Assembly (NCBI GenBank): GCA_013112575.1
Contig: JABFGG010000022.1
Span: 1 to 64,000 of the forward strand
Source of the DNA: Chloroflexota bacterium
GTDB lineage: Bacteria > Chloroflexota > Anaerolineae > Anaerolineales > UBA11579
Reading direction: 5' to 3'
Length of the DNA: 64,000 bases
Shown here: positions 43,339 to 53,610 of the stretch, piece by piece
How the letters are laid out: each line of letters opens with the position of its first letter
Numbering within the stretch: the stretch's first letter is position 1
Notes under the pieces: generated by a model
What the model was told of the DNA's origin: nothing
Seen by the model: only the letters and a program-made list of their open reading frames with translations
Database searches by the model: none
Program-made: the position numbers and the translations under genes

Positions 43339-44310
43339 ATGCAGTATCGTCAATTTGGTAGGATGGGGTGGCAAGTTAGTGAGATAGGTTATGGCATGTG
43401 GGGCATGGGTGGCTGGACCGGGTCCGATGATAAGGAATCGTTGGCCTCTTTGCAGCGCGCCGTTGACCTGGGTTGCAATTTCTTTGATACCGCCTGGGCC
43501 TACGGGGCTGGACATAGCGAAGGGCTGTTGGGCCAACTAGTGAAAGCTAACCTGGATAAGAAATTATATACTGCCAGCAAGATTCCCCCAAAGAATAAAA
43601 TCTGGCCCAGTAACCGTGAAGCCAGGCTGGATGATTGTTATCCACCTGATCATATAGAAGATTTCATCATGCGGAGCCTAAAGAATCTAGACATCGATTC
43701 CATAGACTTGATCCAATTCCACACCTGGGAGGATGCCTGGGTGGAAGATGATCGCTGGGCACAGAAACTCTCCAAACTAAAGGAACAGGGTTTGATCCAT
43801 GCGGTGGGAATCAGCATTAATCGCTGGGAGCCCTGGAACGGCGTCAAGGCCGTCAATAGCGGTTTGATTGACGCCGTGCAGGTGATCTATAATATCTTCG
43901 ACCAGAACCCCGAGGATGAACTCTTCCCAGCCTGCGAAGAAATGGATGTAGCTGTGATAGCCCGGGTGCCCTTTGATGAGGGCACGCTAACCGGCAACTT
44001 GAACCTGGAAAGCACTTGGCCGGAAGGTGATTGGCGCAACACCTATTTTGTGCCGGAAAACTTAAAGGCGAGCGTGGAACATGCTGAAGCTCTGCGCCCG
44101 TTGATCCCGACAGATATGACCATGCCTGAAATGGCTCTGCGTTTCATTTTGAACAATAAGACGGTCAGCACCATCATTCCAGGCATGCGCAAGCTCAAGC
44201 ATGTTGAATCGAATTGCGCGGCCAGTGCCTCAGGCCTGTTGCCTGATGATTTGCATACAAGTCTGCGCGCGCATCGCTGGGATCGGAAACCCACCAAGTG
44301 GTCCCAATAA
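43339..44310 (+). CDS. Aldo/keto reductase
   Basis: A 323-residue protein started at ATG 43339 (AAAGGAG 8 bases upstream). AKR motifs are clear: early RQFGRMGWQVSEIGYG, NFFDTAWAYG (catalytic Asp and Tyr), ASKIPP (Lys), LIQFHTWE (His), and a C-terminal STIIPGMRKLKHVESN NADPH site. It reduces a sugar or other carbonyl with NAD(P)H. The following mutarotase-like gene suggests sugar substrates. Confidence 0.85.
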   Translation: MQYRQFGRMGWQVSEIGYGMWGMGGWTGSDDKESLASLQRAVDLGCNFFDTAWAYGAGHSEGLLGQLVKANLDKKLYTASKIPPKNKIWPSNREARLDDCYPPDHIEDFIMRSLKNLDIDSIDLIQFHTWEDAWVEDDRWAQKLSKLKEQGLIHAVGISINRWEPWNGVKAVNSGLIDAVQVIYNIFDQNPEDELFPACEEMDVAVIARVPFDEGTLTGNLNLESTWPEGDWRNTYFVPENLKASVEHAEALRPLIPTDMTMPEMALRFILNNKTVSTIIPGMRKLKHVESNCAASASGLLPDDLHTSLRAHRWDRKPTKWSQ

Positions 44311-44351
44311 GTCAAAATACCGAGCATGATCGAAACAGGGAGCGACAAATA

Positions 44352-45248
44352 ATGGTAAAGCACACACAGATGCAATTCGAAGGCTTTGACTGTGTCAAAT
44401 TGGAGAATGAGCAACTGGCCTTATGGGTCACAACTTCTATTGGGCCACGCGTATTGGGGCTTTCGGCTTTTGGTCGCGAAAATATGTTTGTCATTTTGCC
44501 GGATGCAAAATATGATCATCCAGGCAGGGAAACCTATTATTTCCGCGGCGGGCACCGTTTATGGTACGCGCCGGAAAAGCCTGAGATAACCTACATCCCG
44601 GATAACCAGGCTGTAGCATTTGAAGAGATCGAAAATGGCGTGAAGTTGGTTCAGCCCGTCGATGAACCCAGCGGTGTACAGAAGTCATTCGGAATCCGAA
44701 TAGCAGATTCTTCGGCAGAGGTTGAGATCGACCACTTTTTAACCAATCTCGGGAATAACCCCATCGATTTGGCTCCCTGGGCCATTACCCAGCTACGGGC
44801 TGGTGGTGTGGGCATCTTCCCGCAGCAGACAGGATTTGACGACGAACACGGCCTCTTACCCAACCGCCACCTTGTGCTTTGGCCGTATACCAAAATCAAT
44901 TCACCACAAATCCATTGGGGTGATGAAGCGGTTTACCTTGAAGCTAATATGACTGAAGGGGCATTGAAGATCGGTTTTCCTAATCCGGCTGGTTGGCTGG
45001 CTTATGCTTTGGACGGAACCCTCTTTGTCAAGCGCGCCATATATCATTCCGATGCTAATTACCTTGATCGGCGCGCTTCCAGCCAATGTTATTCTGCACC
45101 ACAGTTCATCGAACTTGAGACCTTAGGTGCATACGTCTCTCTCCAACCAGGGGAGACGATTCGCCACCAAGAAAGCTGGAAGATTTACTCTGAGAGCAAG
45201 TGGCCTGAGGAGATTGCGGCTTTGTATCATGGGTTCGTGAAAGAATAA
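44352..45248 (+). CDS. Aldose-epimerase-like beta-sandwich protein
   Basis: A 298-residue protein started at ATG 44352, 41 bases after the reductase stop. The strand-rich sequence with GPRVLGLSAFG, YYFRGGHRLWYAPE and SWKIYSESKWPEE fits the galactose mutarotase-like fold (DUF4380-type). The catalytic His of true mutarotases is not obvious. Together with the reductase it suggests carbohydrate metabolism. Confidence 0.65.
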   Translation: MVKHTQMQFEGFDCVKLENEQLALWVTTSIGPRVLGLSAFGRENMFVILPDAKYDHPGRETYYFRGGHRLWYAPEKPEITYIPDNQAVAFEEIENGVKLVQPVDEPSGVQKSFGIRIADSSAEVEIDHFLTNLGNNPIDLAPWAITQLRAGGVGIFPQQTGFDDEHGLLPNRHLVLWPYTKINSPQIHWGDEAVYLEANMTEGALKIGFPNPAGWLAYALDGTLFVKRAIYHSDANYLDRRASSQCYSAPQFIELETLGAYVSLQPGETIRHQESWKIYSESKWPEEIAALYHGFVKE

Positions 45249-45282
45249 TAAGATACAGCTCTCTTGATCAGGAGAGTTATTT

Positions 45283-45706
45283 CAACAATCATTCATTTCA
45301 AACCACTTGAACTGAACTATCTCTTCGGAATCATCCGGATGCGCAGAAAAAGTCTTGTTGTAATCGATGCAAATATCCCTGAACTTTATTTCATTTTCAT
45401 TGGCTCTTGACAGATCCATTAGGTCGCGCCACCCTCTCTGCAAATACCATGCATGAACCTAGTCGTAGCTATCCGTAGTTGTTAAACAGGTGTCTGTGCT
45501 GACAGCAATGAGCCAGATTTCAGAATTCCGAAATCGCTGAATATCCCCGATTGTCGTCACATCGAATCTTCCAAAAAACAATCTTCCTAAACCGTTGCAT
45601 TGGGATAACGATAAAAATAGAAGAAAGAGTGTAAGCAAGCCGCCATAGTGATCAGAATTAGGAAAAGGACACTGGAAAGTACGAGTAGGATTTTCTTCTT
45701 ATTCAT
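45283..45706 (-). pseudogene. Decayed lipoprotein gene
   Basis: On the minus strand, ATG 45706 (GAGGAGACCT upstream) starts a lipoprotein signal (KKKILLVLSSVLFLILITMAAC, Cys at the lipobox place). The frame ends at 45587 after 39 residues. A one-base shift there reads on as protein (RFDVTTIGDIQRFRNSEIWLIA) to an in-frame TAG (45459-45461), then again (WRDLMDLSRANENEI to EEIVQFKWFEMND) to a final TGA at 45283-45285. So one frameshift and one stop have broken a protein of about 140 residues. Nothing else is seen in 45249-45830. Confidence 0.6.
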
Positions 45707-45830
45707 AGGTCTCCTCATATTTTCCACCAACAAAATTATACAATCAATAAACCGGGAACTAGTTTGTTATCTCAAACGTCTTTTATAGGTATCATCTAAC
45801 CATTGAGCATTTAACCTGGAGGGTCCAGTC

Positions 45831-48800
45831 ATGGCACAAGAACAAAAGCGTAGCAGGAGTTGGTTGGGGTTTATCCTCATCGGCGTAGGTCTCGCTCTGG
45901 TAGCCGGCGTCGCTGTCGTTTTCTTCATATTAAATCGTCCTGCGGGACCCGGCACTGAGATCCCCGTCGATCCTTCCACGGGTTCGCCTACCACACCCGG
46001 TGGCGAAGGTGAGTTTGTGACAGTTGGTGAAGGCACCGGACTCACCATCACCTTGAGCGAAGGCCAGTCTCAGCCACAGGATATCGTGCCCGTCACCCTC
46101 GCGCAGGGTGTGCCCCTAACCGACGAGGAAATCCAGGCCATCCTGGACCGTGTGCCTGCCCTGGAGACGGAACCCGGCGATGTCACCGATTTCAACTTCC
46201 CGGTTGACTTGCTGCCTCCCCCACTCACAGGCGAGACTATTGAGGAGGCATTTCCACCGCCTGACCTGCTGGAACCTGTAACGGTATCTGCTGGTCCCCT
46301 GGAGGTGCTGCGTTTTGCCCCTGAGGGCGAAGTGCCGATTGCACCCTTCATCAATGTTACCTTCAACCAGCCCATGGTGCCCCTCGCGACCCTCAGCCAA
46401 TTGGCCGCGGAAGGTGTGCCCGTGCAGGTCACGCCTAATATGGAAGGTATCTGGCGCTGGCTGGGTACCCGCACCCTGACCTTTGAATTTGCTTCTGAAG
46501 AAATCGACCGCCTGCCCATGGCCACCGAATATGAGGTCACCATCCCGGCAGGCACTGAATCGGCTACGGGGGAAGCTTTGGCCGAGAACGTTAGTTTTTC
46601 CTTCCAGACCCCGCCAGTCACGCTGGTCAATTATTACCCCTCCTCCGGCCCGCAACATCTGGAACCTGTTCTATTTGCTTCCTTCGATCAGCGCATCGAC
46701 CCCCAGGCCGTTCTAGACACCATCCAGCTGACGGCAGGCAGCGTGGCTGTACCTGTGCAGTTGGCTACTGAAGAGGAGATCAAGGCTGACGAAGTTGTGT
46801 CTTCATTGGTCGAGCACGCAGAAGAAGGACGCTGGCTGGCCTTTCGTGCCACACGCCCCTTCCAGCCTGATACTTCCATTTCTGTAGAGATCGGCCCTGG
46901 CACACCCTCTGCCGAGGGGCCTCTACAAACGCAGTTTTCTCAATCCTTTGGTTTTTATACCTACGCACCCTTGCTGGTGGTTGACCACGGCTGTTCCTGG
47001 TGGGACGACGATTGCCCCCCGCTGACCCCCTTTTATATTGAGTTCAACAATCCCATAGACCCCGAACTCTATGACGAAAGCATGCTCAAGATCAGCCCTG
47101 AACTACCGGGCGCCAGCGTCAATATTATTGGCAACACCATCACCATTCGCGGCGCCACCCAGGGCCGCACCACCTACTGGGTTACTCTTGAACCCACTGT
47201 CCCGGATGTCTTTGGGCAGACCCTTGGTTCCGAACAACGCTTGCGTTTCCGAGTGGGCCCCGCCGAGCCTTTCCTGACCGGCCCCGATGAAACTTTTGTC
47301 ACTCTCGACCCGGCCTCCAGCTCTCCAGTGCTTTCTCTCTACACCATGAACTATGACAGGCTGGACGTGCAGATCTACGCTGTGCAGCCTGCGGATTGGT
47401 CAGACTTCAAAGAGTATTTGCGCGAATACCAGCGCACGGATGAAGGACGTACTCCCCCCGGACGTTTGGTCTTTGATGAAACCCTTAGCCTGGATATCCC
47501 CAACGACACACTCACCGAGATCGGCGTCGAACTCGAACCTGTCATGGATGGCGACTCCGGCCAGTTTATTGTTGTAGCCCGGCCGCCGCGCAGTCTTTTT
47601 GAAGAAGATCGCTATTGGGAGACGGTCAATGTCTGGGTGCAGGTCACCCAGATCGGCCTGGATGCTTTTGTCGACCACAGCGAAATGCAGGTCTGGGCCA
47701 ATGCCCTCTCCAACGGCGCACCCCTTGCTGACGTGCGCATCACCGTGCAAACCGGTCCACAGAGTGTGACTACTGGAGAGGATGGTGTTGCGTTGTTGGA
47801 TCTGCCGCCTTCTGGCACCACCTATCTGCTGGCCCAACTCGGCGACGATCAAGCCATGTTGCCTTATTCCAACTACTACTGGTCGGATGAGGCCTGGTTC
47901 CCGCGCAGCACCGTCGACCAGTTACGCTGGTACGTGGCCGACGACCGTCAGATGTACCGCCCCGGCGAAGAAGTGCATGTCAAGGGCTGGATTCGTGTCA
48001 TCGGTGGCGGGCAGGATGGCGATGTGGGTCTGGCTGGTGATGCCATCTCCGATATACGTTTCTCCGTTATTGGCCCGCAAGGCAACGAGCTTGGCACCGG
48101 CAGCGCCGAAGTCAACGCCCTGGGTGGTTTTGATTTTGCCTACACTTTGCCCGAAACCGTCAACCTCGGCTATACCCAATTCATAATCACTGCCGAAGGC
48201 AGTCTCTCTGGCCTCAGCGGTAGCACTTACTATCATGGCTTCCAGATCCAGGAGTTCCGCCGCCCTGAGTTTGAGGTCACCGCCCGCAATGAGACCACTG
48301 GACCATACTTCCTCGGCAACGAGGCCATTGTGGCCGCCGAAGCCAGCTACTTTGCCGGTGGGGCTTTACCCAACGCCGAAGTTTCCTGGTATCTGACTTC
48401 CACCCCCACCAACTACCAGCCGCCCAACTGGTCCGACTTCAGCTTCGGTACCTGGACGCCCTGGTGGTGGTACTACGAACCGGCATATGGCGAAACCACG
48501 TACTCATCGTTTTCTTCTCGCACGGATGCCACCGGCAACCACTATCTGAAGCTCAACTTTGATGAGGCCATTGAACCACGGCCCTACAGTGTCTTTGCAG
48601 AAGCCACCGTATTTGATGTCAATCGCCAGGCCTGGGCCGCCAATACTAGCCTGCTCGTTCACCCGGCGGATCTCTATGTTGGTCTGCGCGGGGAGGATTT
48701 CTTTGTGGATGCTGGCACCCCACTGGAAATTGACCTGATCGTCACCGACCTGGATGGTGAAGCGGTTGAAGACCGCCCCATCGAGGTACGCGCTGCGCGC

Positions 48801-51800
48801 ATGGAATGGAAACTAGAGGGCGGCCAATGGATTGAAAAAGAGGTCGATGTTCAGGATTGCAGCGTCGGTTCCACTCTTGAGCCTGTCTCCTGCACCTTCG
48901 AGACCCCCATGGGCGGCCGTTACGTCATCACCGCTCAGGTCACCGACTCCAAAGGTCGTTTGAACCAGAGCCAGCTCACCCGCTGGGTCAGTGGTGGAGA
49001 GTTACCCCCTGCCCGCGAAGTCGAGTTGGAAACCGTGACCTTGATCCCCGACAAAGAGGATTATGCTCCCGGCGACCTTGCCAAGATCCTGGTGCAATCG
49101 CCCATCGTCCCTGCCGAAGGCTTACTGACCGTCAGCCGCAGTGGCATCCTCTACACGGAACGCTTTGAGATCCAAGAGGGCAGCATCACTCTGGAGATCC
49201 CCATCGAGGATGTCCATATCCCCAACCTGCACGTGCAGGTCGATGTGGTCGGTGCCTCTCCCCGCACGGATGACGAGGGCAACCCGCTGCCCGATGTGCC
49301 CGACCGCCCGGCCTACGCTCGCGGACAGTTGAACCTCAACATCCCCCCGGCAGAACGCACGCTTATTCTTGAAGTTGAACTGCTGGAAACTGAGCTATCC
49401 CCCGGTGAACGTACCAGCCTCGACCTGCGCCTGACCGATGTCAAAGGCGAACCTGTGGCTGGTGCCGAACTGGCTGTCATCGTCGTTGATGAAGCCATCC
49501 TTGCTTTGTCCAACTACCAGTTATCCGATCCCCTGGCCGTGTTTTACAGCCACCGGCCATCAGAAGTCAGCAGTCATTACACGCGTTCAAGCATTCTTCT
49601 CACCGACCCTCTAGAACTCGCCAAATCCCTTGAAGGTCAACTTGCTGTAGGCAATGCAGGATTTGCTGAGGATTCAGTTGCGGAGCCTGGTCTAGAAGTC
49701 TTAGCTGAAGCCCCCGCTGAGGAGGAATTTGCACCGGCTGCGACACAAACCCTGGAGTTACGATCAGAAGCAGTCGAGGCTGATGCAGTTGGTGGAGAGG
49801 GCGGTGCTGCAGATACACCCATTTCAGTGCGCAGCGACTTTAACCCTCTAGCGACCTTTGCCCCCGAAGTGCGCACCAATGCCACTGGTGAAGCGCGTAT
49901 CTCCATCCAGCTGCCCGATAACCTCACTCGTTACCGCATCATGGTTGTGGCCGTTGCTGATGGTAACAAATTCGGTTCCGCCGAAGCCAATCTGGTGGCT
50001 CGTTTGCCCTTGATGGTGCGCCCCTCTGCCCCGCGTTTCCTCAACTTTGGCGACCAGTTTGAACTGCCCATCGTGCTGCAGAACCAGACTGACGAGGAAC
50101 TGGTGGTGGATGTTGTGGCCGATGCCAGTAATATCCTGCTCACCGAAGGTGCTGGTTTTCAGGTCACGGTACCCCCGCGTGACCGTATCGAAGTACGCTT
50201 CCCCGCGGCCAGCGACGAAGCCGGTACCGCCCGCTTCCAGATCGCGGCCGCCTCCGGTGATTTTGCCGATGCCGCTAACATCAACCTGCCAGTCTACACC
50301 CCTGCCACCAACGAGGCTTTTGCCACATACGGTGTCATCGACTCGGGCGCTATTGCCCAGCCGCTTATCGCCCCGGAAGATGTCTTCTCACAATTCGGCG
50401 GCCTTGAGATCAACACTTCCTCCACCGCCTTGCAGGCTCTGACCGATGCCGTGCTGTATCTGGTCGGTTACCCCTTCGATTCATCTGACCAACTAGCCTC
50501 GCGCATTCTGGGTATCTCTGCTTTGCGCGATGTGCTGACCGCTTTTGAAGCCGATGGCTTGCCCGAACCTGCCGAAATAGAAGCAGCCGTCGAGCGCGAT
50601 ATCGAACAGTTGCAGGGTTTGCAGAACTTCGACGGTGGCTTCCCCTACTGGCGACATGGTCAGGAATCCATCCCCTTCACCACCATCCACTCCGCCCATG
50701 CCCTGGAGATGGCCCGCCAGAAAGGTTTTGATGTCCCCGAATTTATGCAGACTTCCGTTCTCGACTACCTGCGCAACATCGAGAATTATTACCCCTATTG
50801 GTACAGCCAGCGCACCCGCGATACCCTGAGCTCCTACGCCCTCTACGTGCGCGACCTGATGGGTGATCGCGACCCTGACAAAGCCCGCAACCTCTTCAAT
50901 GAGCGCGGTGTAGAAGACTTGTCCATGGAAGCCGTCGGCTGGTTATGGATGGTTATGATGGACGATGGCAATTCCGTTAGTGAGCTTGAAACCATCCGTC
51001 GTTTTGTGGCCAACCGCGTCGTAGAAACCCCCGGTGCGGCCAACTTCACCACCTACTATGACGACCAGACTTATCTGCTCCTGAGCTCCAACCGCAGGAC
51101 GGACGCCATCCTTCTGGAGGCCCTCATCCGCGACAACCCTGACAGCGACCTGATCCCCAAGGTGGTCAATGGCTTGCTGGCTCACCGCACCCGCGGCCAT
51201 TGGGGCTCTACCCAGGAGAATACTTTTGTGCTGCTTTCGATGGATCGCTACTTCAACATCTTTGAGAGCCAGACCCCGCAATTCGTTGCGCAGATCTGGT
51301 TAGGCGACACCTACGCCGGTGGCCATACCTACGAGGGCTACACCACAGAGCGCCATGAGACCTTCATCCCCATGAATAATCTTGTCGACCTGCCCAGTCT
51401 GCTTGGTGATTCTGAGAACCTCATTATCAATAAGCAGGGTGATGGTCGTCTGTATTACCGCCTGGGCCTGCAATATGCCCCCACCGACCTCAACCTGGAC
51501 CCGCTGGATATGGGCTTCGTCATTGAGCGCAGTTATGAAGCGGTGGACGATCCCGACGATGTCTATCAGGACGAGGAGGGTGTCTGGCACATCAAAGCTG
51601 GTGCCCGCGTGCGTGTACGTGTCCGCATGGTGGCCGACAACCGTCGTTATCACGTTGCCCTTGTCGACCGCCTGCCTGCCGGATTGGAGATCGTAAACCC
51701 CGGTCTCGCTGTCTCCGGCAGTGTGCCCCAGGACCCTGACAGTTCAGAATACCGTTACAGTTGGTGGTGGTACTGGCCCTGGTATCAGCACCAGAACCTG

Positions 51801-51980
51801 CGCGACGAACGCGTCGAGGCCTTTACCACCCTCTTGTGGGACGGTGTCTATGAATACACCTACGTGGCCCGCGCCACCACACCCGGCACCTTCGTTGTCC
51901 CGCCCGCCAAAGCTGAGGAAATGTATTCCCCCGAGGTTTTTGGCCGCAGCGGCAGTGACTGGGTTGTCGTTGAGGATTAG
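45831..51980 (+). CDS. Alpha-2-macroglobulin family protein lacking the thioester
   Basis: A 2049-residue envelope protein with CTGGAGGG before its ATG. Residues 12-35 are a membrane anchor (WLGFILIGVGLALVAGVAVVFFIL), then a Pro/Thr-rich spacer and repeated macroglobulin domains. The bacterial pattern is clear: YRPGEEVHVKGWIR, a VDEAILALSNYQ bait-adjacent region, LPDNLTRYRIMVVA, and an alpha/alpha toroid from about 1530. At the thioester position (about 50464-50500) the normal YPYGCxEQ is YPFDSSDQ: the reactive Cys is gone. Such forms trap periplasmic or surface proteases without covalent coupling. No PBP1c gene is next to it. Confidence 0.9.
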   Translation: MAQEQKRSRSWLGFILIGVGLALVAGVAVVFFILNRPAGPGTEIPVDPSTGSPTTPGGEGEFVTVGEGTGLTITLSEGQSQPQDIVPVTLAQGVPLTDEEIQAILDRVPALETEPGDVTDFNFPVDLLPPPLTGETIEEAFPPPDLLEPVTVSAGPLEVLRFAPEGEVPIAPFINVTFNQPMVPLATLSQLAAEGVPVQVTPNMEGIWRWLGTRTLTFEFASEEIDRLPMATEYEVTIPAGTESATGEALAENVSFSFQTPPVTLVNYYPSSGPQHLEPVLFASFDQRIDPQAVLDTIQLTAGSVAVPVQLATEEEIKADEVVSSLVEHAEEGRWLAFRATRPFQPDTSISVEIGPGTPSAEGPLQTQFSQSFGFYTYAPLLVVDHGCSWWDDDCPPLTPFYIEFNNPIDPELYDESMLKISPELPGASVNIIGNTITIRGATQGRTTYWVTLEPTVPDVFGQTLGSEQRLRFRVGPAEPFLTGPDETFVTLDPASSSPVLSLYTMNYDRLDVQIYAVQPADWSDFKEYLREYQRTDEGRTPPGRLVFDETLSLDIPNDTLTEIGVELEPVMDGDSGQFIVVARPPRSLFEEDRYWETVNVWVQVTQIGLDAFVDHSEMQVWANALSNGAPLADVRITVQTGPQSVTTGEDGVALLDLPPSGTTYLLAQLGDDQAMLPYSNYYWSDEAWFPRSTVDQLRWYVADDRQMYRPGEEVHVKGWIRVIGGGQDGDVGLAGDAISDIRFSVIGPQGNELGTGSAEVNALGGFDFAYTLPETVNLGYTQFIITAEGSLSGLSGSTYYHGFQIQEFRRPEFEVTARNETTGPYFLGNEAIVAAEASYFAGGALPNAEVSWYLTSTPTNYQPPNWSDFSFGTWTPWWWYYEPAYGETTYSSFSSRTDATGNHYLKLNFDEAIEPRPYSVFAEATVFDVNRQAWAANTSLLVHPADLYVGLRGEDFFVDAGTPLEIDLIVTDLDGEAVEDRPIEVRAARMEWKLEGGQWIEKEVDVQDCSVGSTLEPVSCTFETPMGGRYVITAQVTDSKGRLNQSQLTRWVSGGELPPAREVELETVTLIPDKEDYAPGDLAKILVQSPIVPAEGLLTVSRSGILYTERFEIQEGSITLEIPIEDVHIPNLHVQVDVVGASPRTDDEGNPLPDVPDRPAYARGQLNLNIPPAERTLILEVELLETELSPGERTSLDLRLTDVKGEPVAGAELAVIVVDEAILALSNYQLSDPLAVFYSHRPSEVSSHYTRSSILLTDPLELAKSLEGQLAVGNAGFAEDSVAEPGLEVLAEAPAEEEFAPAATQTLELRSEAVEADAVGGEGGAADTPISVRSDFNPLATFAPEVRTNATGEARISIQLPDNLTRYRIMVVAVADGNKFGSAEANLVARLPLMVRPSAPRFLNFGDQFELPIVLQNQTDEELVVDVVADASNILLTEGAGFQVTVPPRDRIEVRFPAASDEAGTARFQIAAASGDFADAANINLPVYTPATNEAFATYGVIDSGAIAQPLIAPEDVFSQFGGLEINTSSTALQALTDAVLYLVGYPFDSSDQLASRILGISALRDVLTAFEADGLPEPAEIEAAVERDIEQLQGLQNFDGGFPYWRHGQESIPFTTIHSAHALEMARQKGFDVPEFMQTSVLDYLRNIENYYPYWYSQRTRDTLSSYALYVRDLMGDRDPDKARNLFNERGVEDLSMEAVGWLWMVMMDDGNSVSELETIRRFVANRVVETPGAANFTTYYDDQTYLLLSSNRRTDAILLEALIRDNPDSDLIPKVVNGLLAHRTRGHWGSTQENTFVLLSMDRYFNIFESQTPQFVAQIWLGDTYAGGHTYEGYTTERHETFIPMNNLVDLPSLLGDSENLIINKQGDGRLYYRLGLQYAPTDLNLDPLDMGFVIERSYEAVDDPDDVYQDEEGVWHIKAGARVRVRVRMVADNRRYHVALVDRLPAGLEIVNPGLAVSGSVPQDPDSSEYRYSWWWYWPWYQHQNLRDERVEAFTTLLWDGVYEYTYVARATTPGTFVVPPAKAEEMYSPEVFGRSGSDWVVVED

Positions 51981-52020
51981 CAATTGTTCAAGCGATAACT
52001 AAAATTGAAACTCACACAAA

Positions 52021-52053
52021 AGAGGCACTGGATTTTTGCCAGTGCCTCTTTTC
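52021..52053 (+). terminator. Terminator after macroglobulin gene
   Basis: An 11-bp stem AGAGGCACTGG with complement (52021-52031 and 52039-52049), loop ATTTTTG, then TTTTCT. Confidence 0.75.
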
Positions 52054-52111
52054 TATATGTGAACCTGTTGTCTTTTTGGGGCGTAAATAAGTAGTCTTAG
52101 GAGGCCGAAGG

Positions 52112-52933
52112 ATGAAGAGAATATCGTTGCTGTTTTTGGCTTTGATCGCTTTGCTGACTGGCTGTCAGGCTGCCGCTCCGGAAACCCCGTCTAACCAATA
52201 CCAGACTGGTGTGCACTTACAAGCGCAATTTGAGGTTCCTGACCCGTTGGAGGGTTTTCCCCCTTCACATGAGATCATGAACTACTTATTGTGGTTGCCA
52301 GAGGGTTTCGGGGAAGATCCTGACAAAAAATGGCCGCTGATATACTTCCTGCATGGCTCTGGGGATGCTGAATATGATTCTACGTTTGTGATGAGTTATG
52401 GCTTGCCGGAGGTGTTACTGGCCGGCGATCAGCCAGAAGATTTCCCATTCGTAGTGGTCTCCCCTCAAACTTACCCGAACATTCCCTGGTGGGGCGGTGA
52501 TGTCCCCCGCGTTTTAAATGCATTGCTCGACGATGTCATCGAGCGTTACCAGATCGATGAGCAGCGTATGTACCTCACCGGTTTGAGCATGGGTGGCTAT
52601 GGGTCCTGGTTCCAGGCTTCTTTATATCCCGGGCGCTTCGCGGCATTGGTCTCTATTTCTGGGAGCGGTTATCGTACTCCGCAAGTACCGCCCGAGGAAT
52701 TCTTGTGCAGCGTTGAGGATGTTCCCGCATGGGTTATCCATGGAGCGACTGACAACATTTCGGAACCGTTCATTGCCGAGCAATTTGCTATGGCCTATCG
52801 TGACGTCTGTGGGGCGGAACTACAGTTCACCATGTACGATGATGTCGGCCACTTTGGTGCCTACCACCGTGCCTACCGCGACCCGGCACTTTATGAATGG
52901 CTATTGGAGCACACGCTTCCGCAACAGCCTTGA
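52112..52933 (+). CDS. Lipoprotein alpha/beta-hydrolase (esterase)
   Basis: A 273-residue protein with a lipoprotein signal (LLFLALIALLTGC) and an esterase fold: LIYFLHGSGD oxyanion part, nucleophile in TGLSMGGYGS (about residue 166), Asp in HGATDNI, and His in DVGHFGAY. It resembles the phospholipase/carboxylesterase and PHB depolymerase-like secreted hydrolases. It would act at the cell surface; substrate unknown. AGGAGG lies upstream of the ATG. Confidence 0.8.
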   Translation: MKRISLLFLALIALLTGCQAAAPETPSNQYQTGVHLQAQFEVPDPLEGFPPSHEIMNYLLWLPEGFGEDPDKKWPLIYFLHGSGDAEYDSTFVMSYGLPEVLLAGDQPEDFPFVVVSPQTYPNIPWWGGDVPRVLNALLDDVIERYQIDEQRMYLTGLSMGGYGSWFQASLYPGRFAALVSISGSGYRTPQVPPEEFLCSVEDVPAWVIHGATDNISEPFIAEQFAMAYRDVCGAELQFTMYDDVGHFGAYHRAYRDPALYEWLLEHTLPQQP

Positions 52934-52950
52934 TGGTCTCCGTCGGCTAA

Positions 52951-53463
52951 TCAGGCCTGATAAGGCTCCAGCGGCTGTAATTGGAACGGTGTCTCTTCTG
53001 CGTCAAAGAACATAAATATTTCGCATCCAGCCACAACATCTTGAACAGCTTCCTCATCTAATCCGAGCAAAGTTACGTAAGCGACTGTTTCTTGTGCAGG
53101 GTTAATACTTTGAAACCCACCAGGATTTGAAAACGGATTGGTGCTCAAACCACCCAGCCGCAGGAAGATCGGATTCGAATCTGCGGCGACGTTGTCCGTG
53201 ACTTCGAAGGAATTCCAGTTGCCCTCAATATCCTGCAAATCAGAGGGGCAATCCACCGTCAGGGAGTAGCGATGTGTGCCTACTGCCCAGAAGCCGCCAC
53301 GGAACCCTGTCCCAAACGGTACTGCCCAGGTGCCCGGAAGGGTCTCTGGTGGTACTGCCGTAGGTAATGGGGTTATCGTCGGCGCTGGGGGTTCTGTCTC
53401 GGCAGTGGCGCATGCTGTGAGGAAAAGGGCGGTTATCAGTAAAGCGATCGATAAGCGTTTCAT
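52951..53463 (-). CDS. Small surface lipoprotein
   Basis: A 170-residue protein started at ATG 53463 (CAGGAGAAATGG upstream). The signal ends in ALFLTAC, followed by a Thr/Pro-rich spacer and a beta-rich domain (TGFRGGFWAVGTHRYSLTVDCP). It is convergent with the esterase gene, 17 bases between stops. No family is recognised. Confidence 0.65.
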   Translation of the reverse strand: MKRLSIALLITALFLTACATAETEPPAPTITPLPTAVPPETLPGTWAVPFGTGFRGGFWAVGTHRYSLTVDCPSDLQDIEGNWNSFEVTDNVAADSNPIFLRLGGLSTNPFSNPGGFQSINPAQETVAYVTLLGLDEEAVQDVVAGCEIFMFFDAEETPFQLQPLEPYQA

Positions 53464-53610
53464 CCATTTCTCCTGAAGGAAATCTATTATTTTTGTGAGT
53501 ATCTTTATGGATACTAGTTGTGCTTGGGAAAGGTTCATGGCCAAATCTTGAGCGAGTAAAAAATCGCATAATAGTTTTTATTTGGATTTTATGCTTGACT
53601 CATCCCGCCT

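Noticed and set aside
45255..45285. Weak hairpin CTCTC/GAGAG after the epimerase-like gene
   Set aside because: A five-pair stem without a T-run; too weak to call a terminator.
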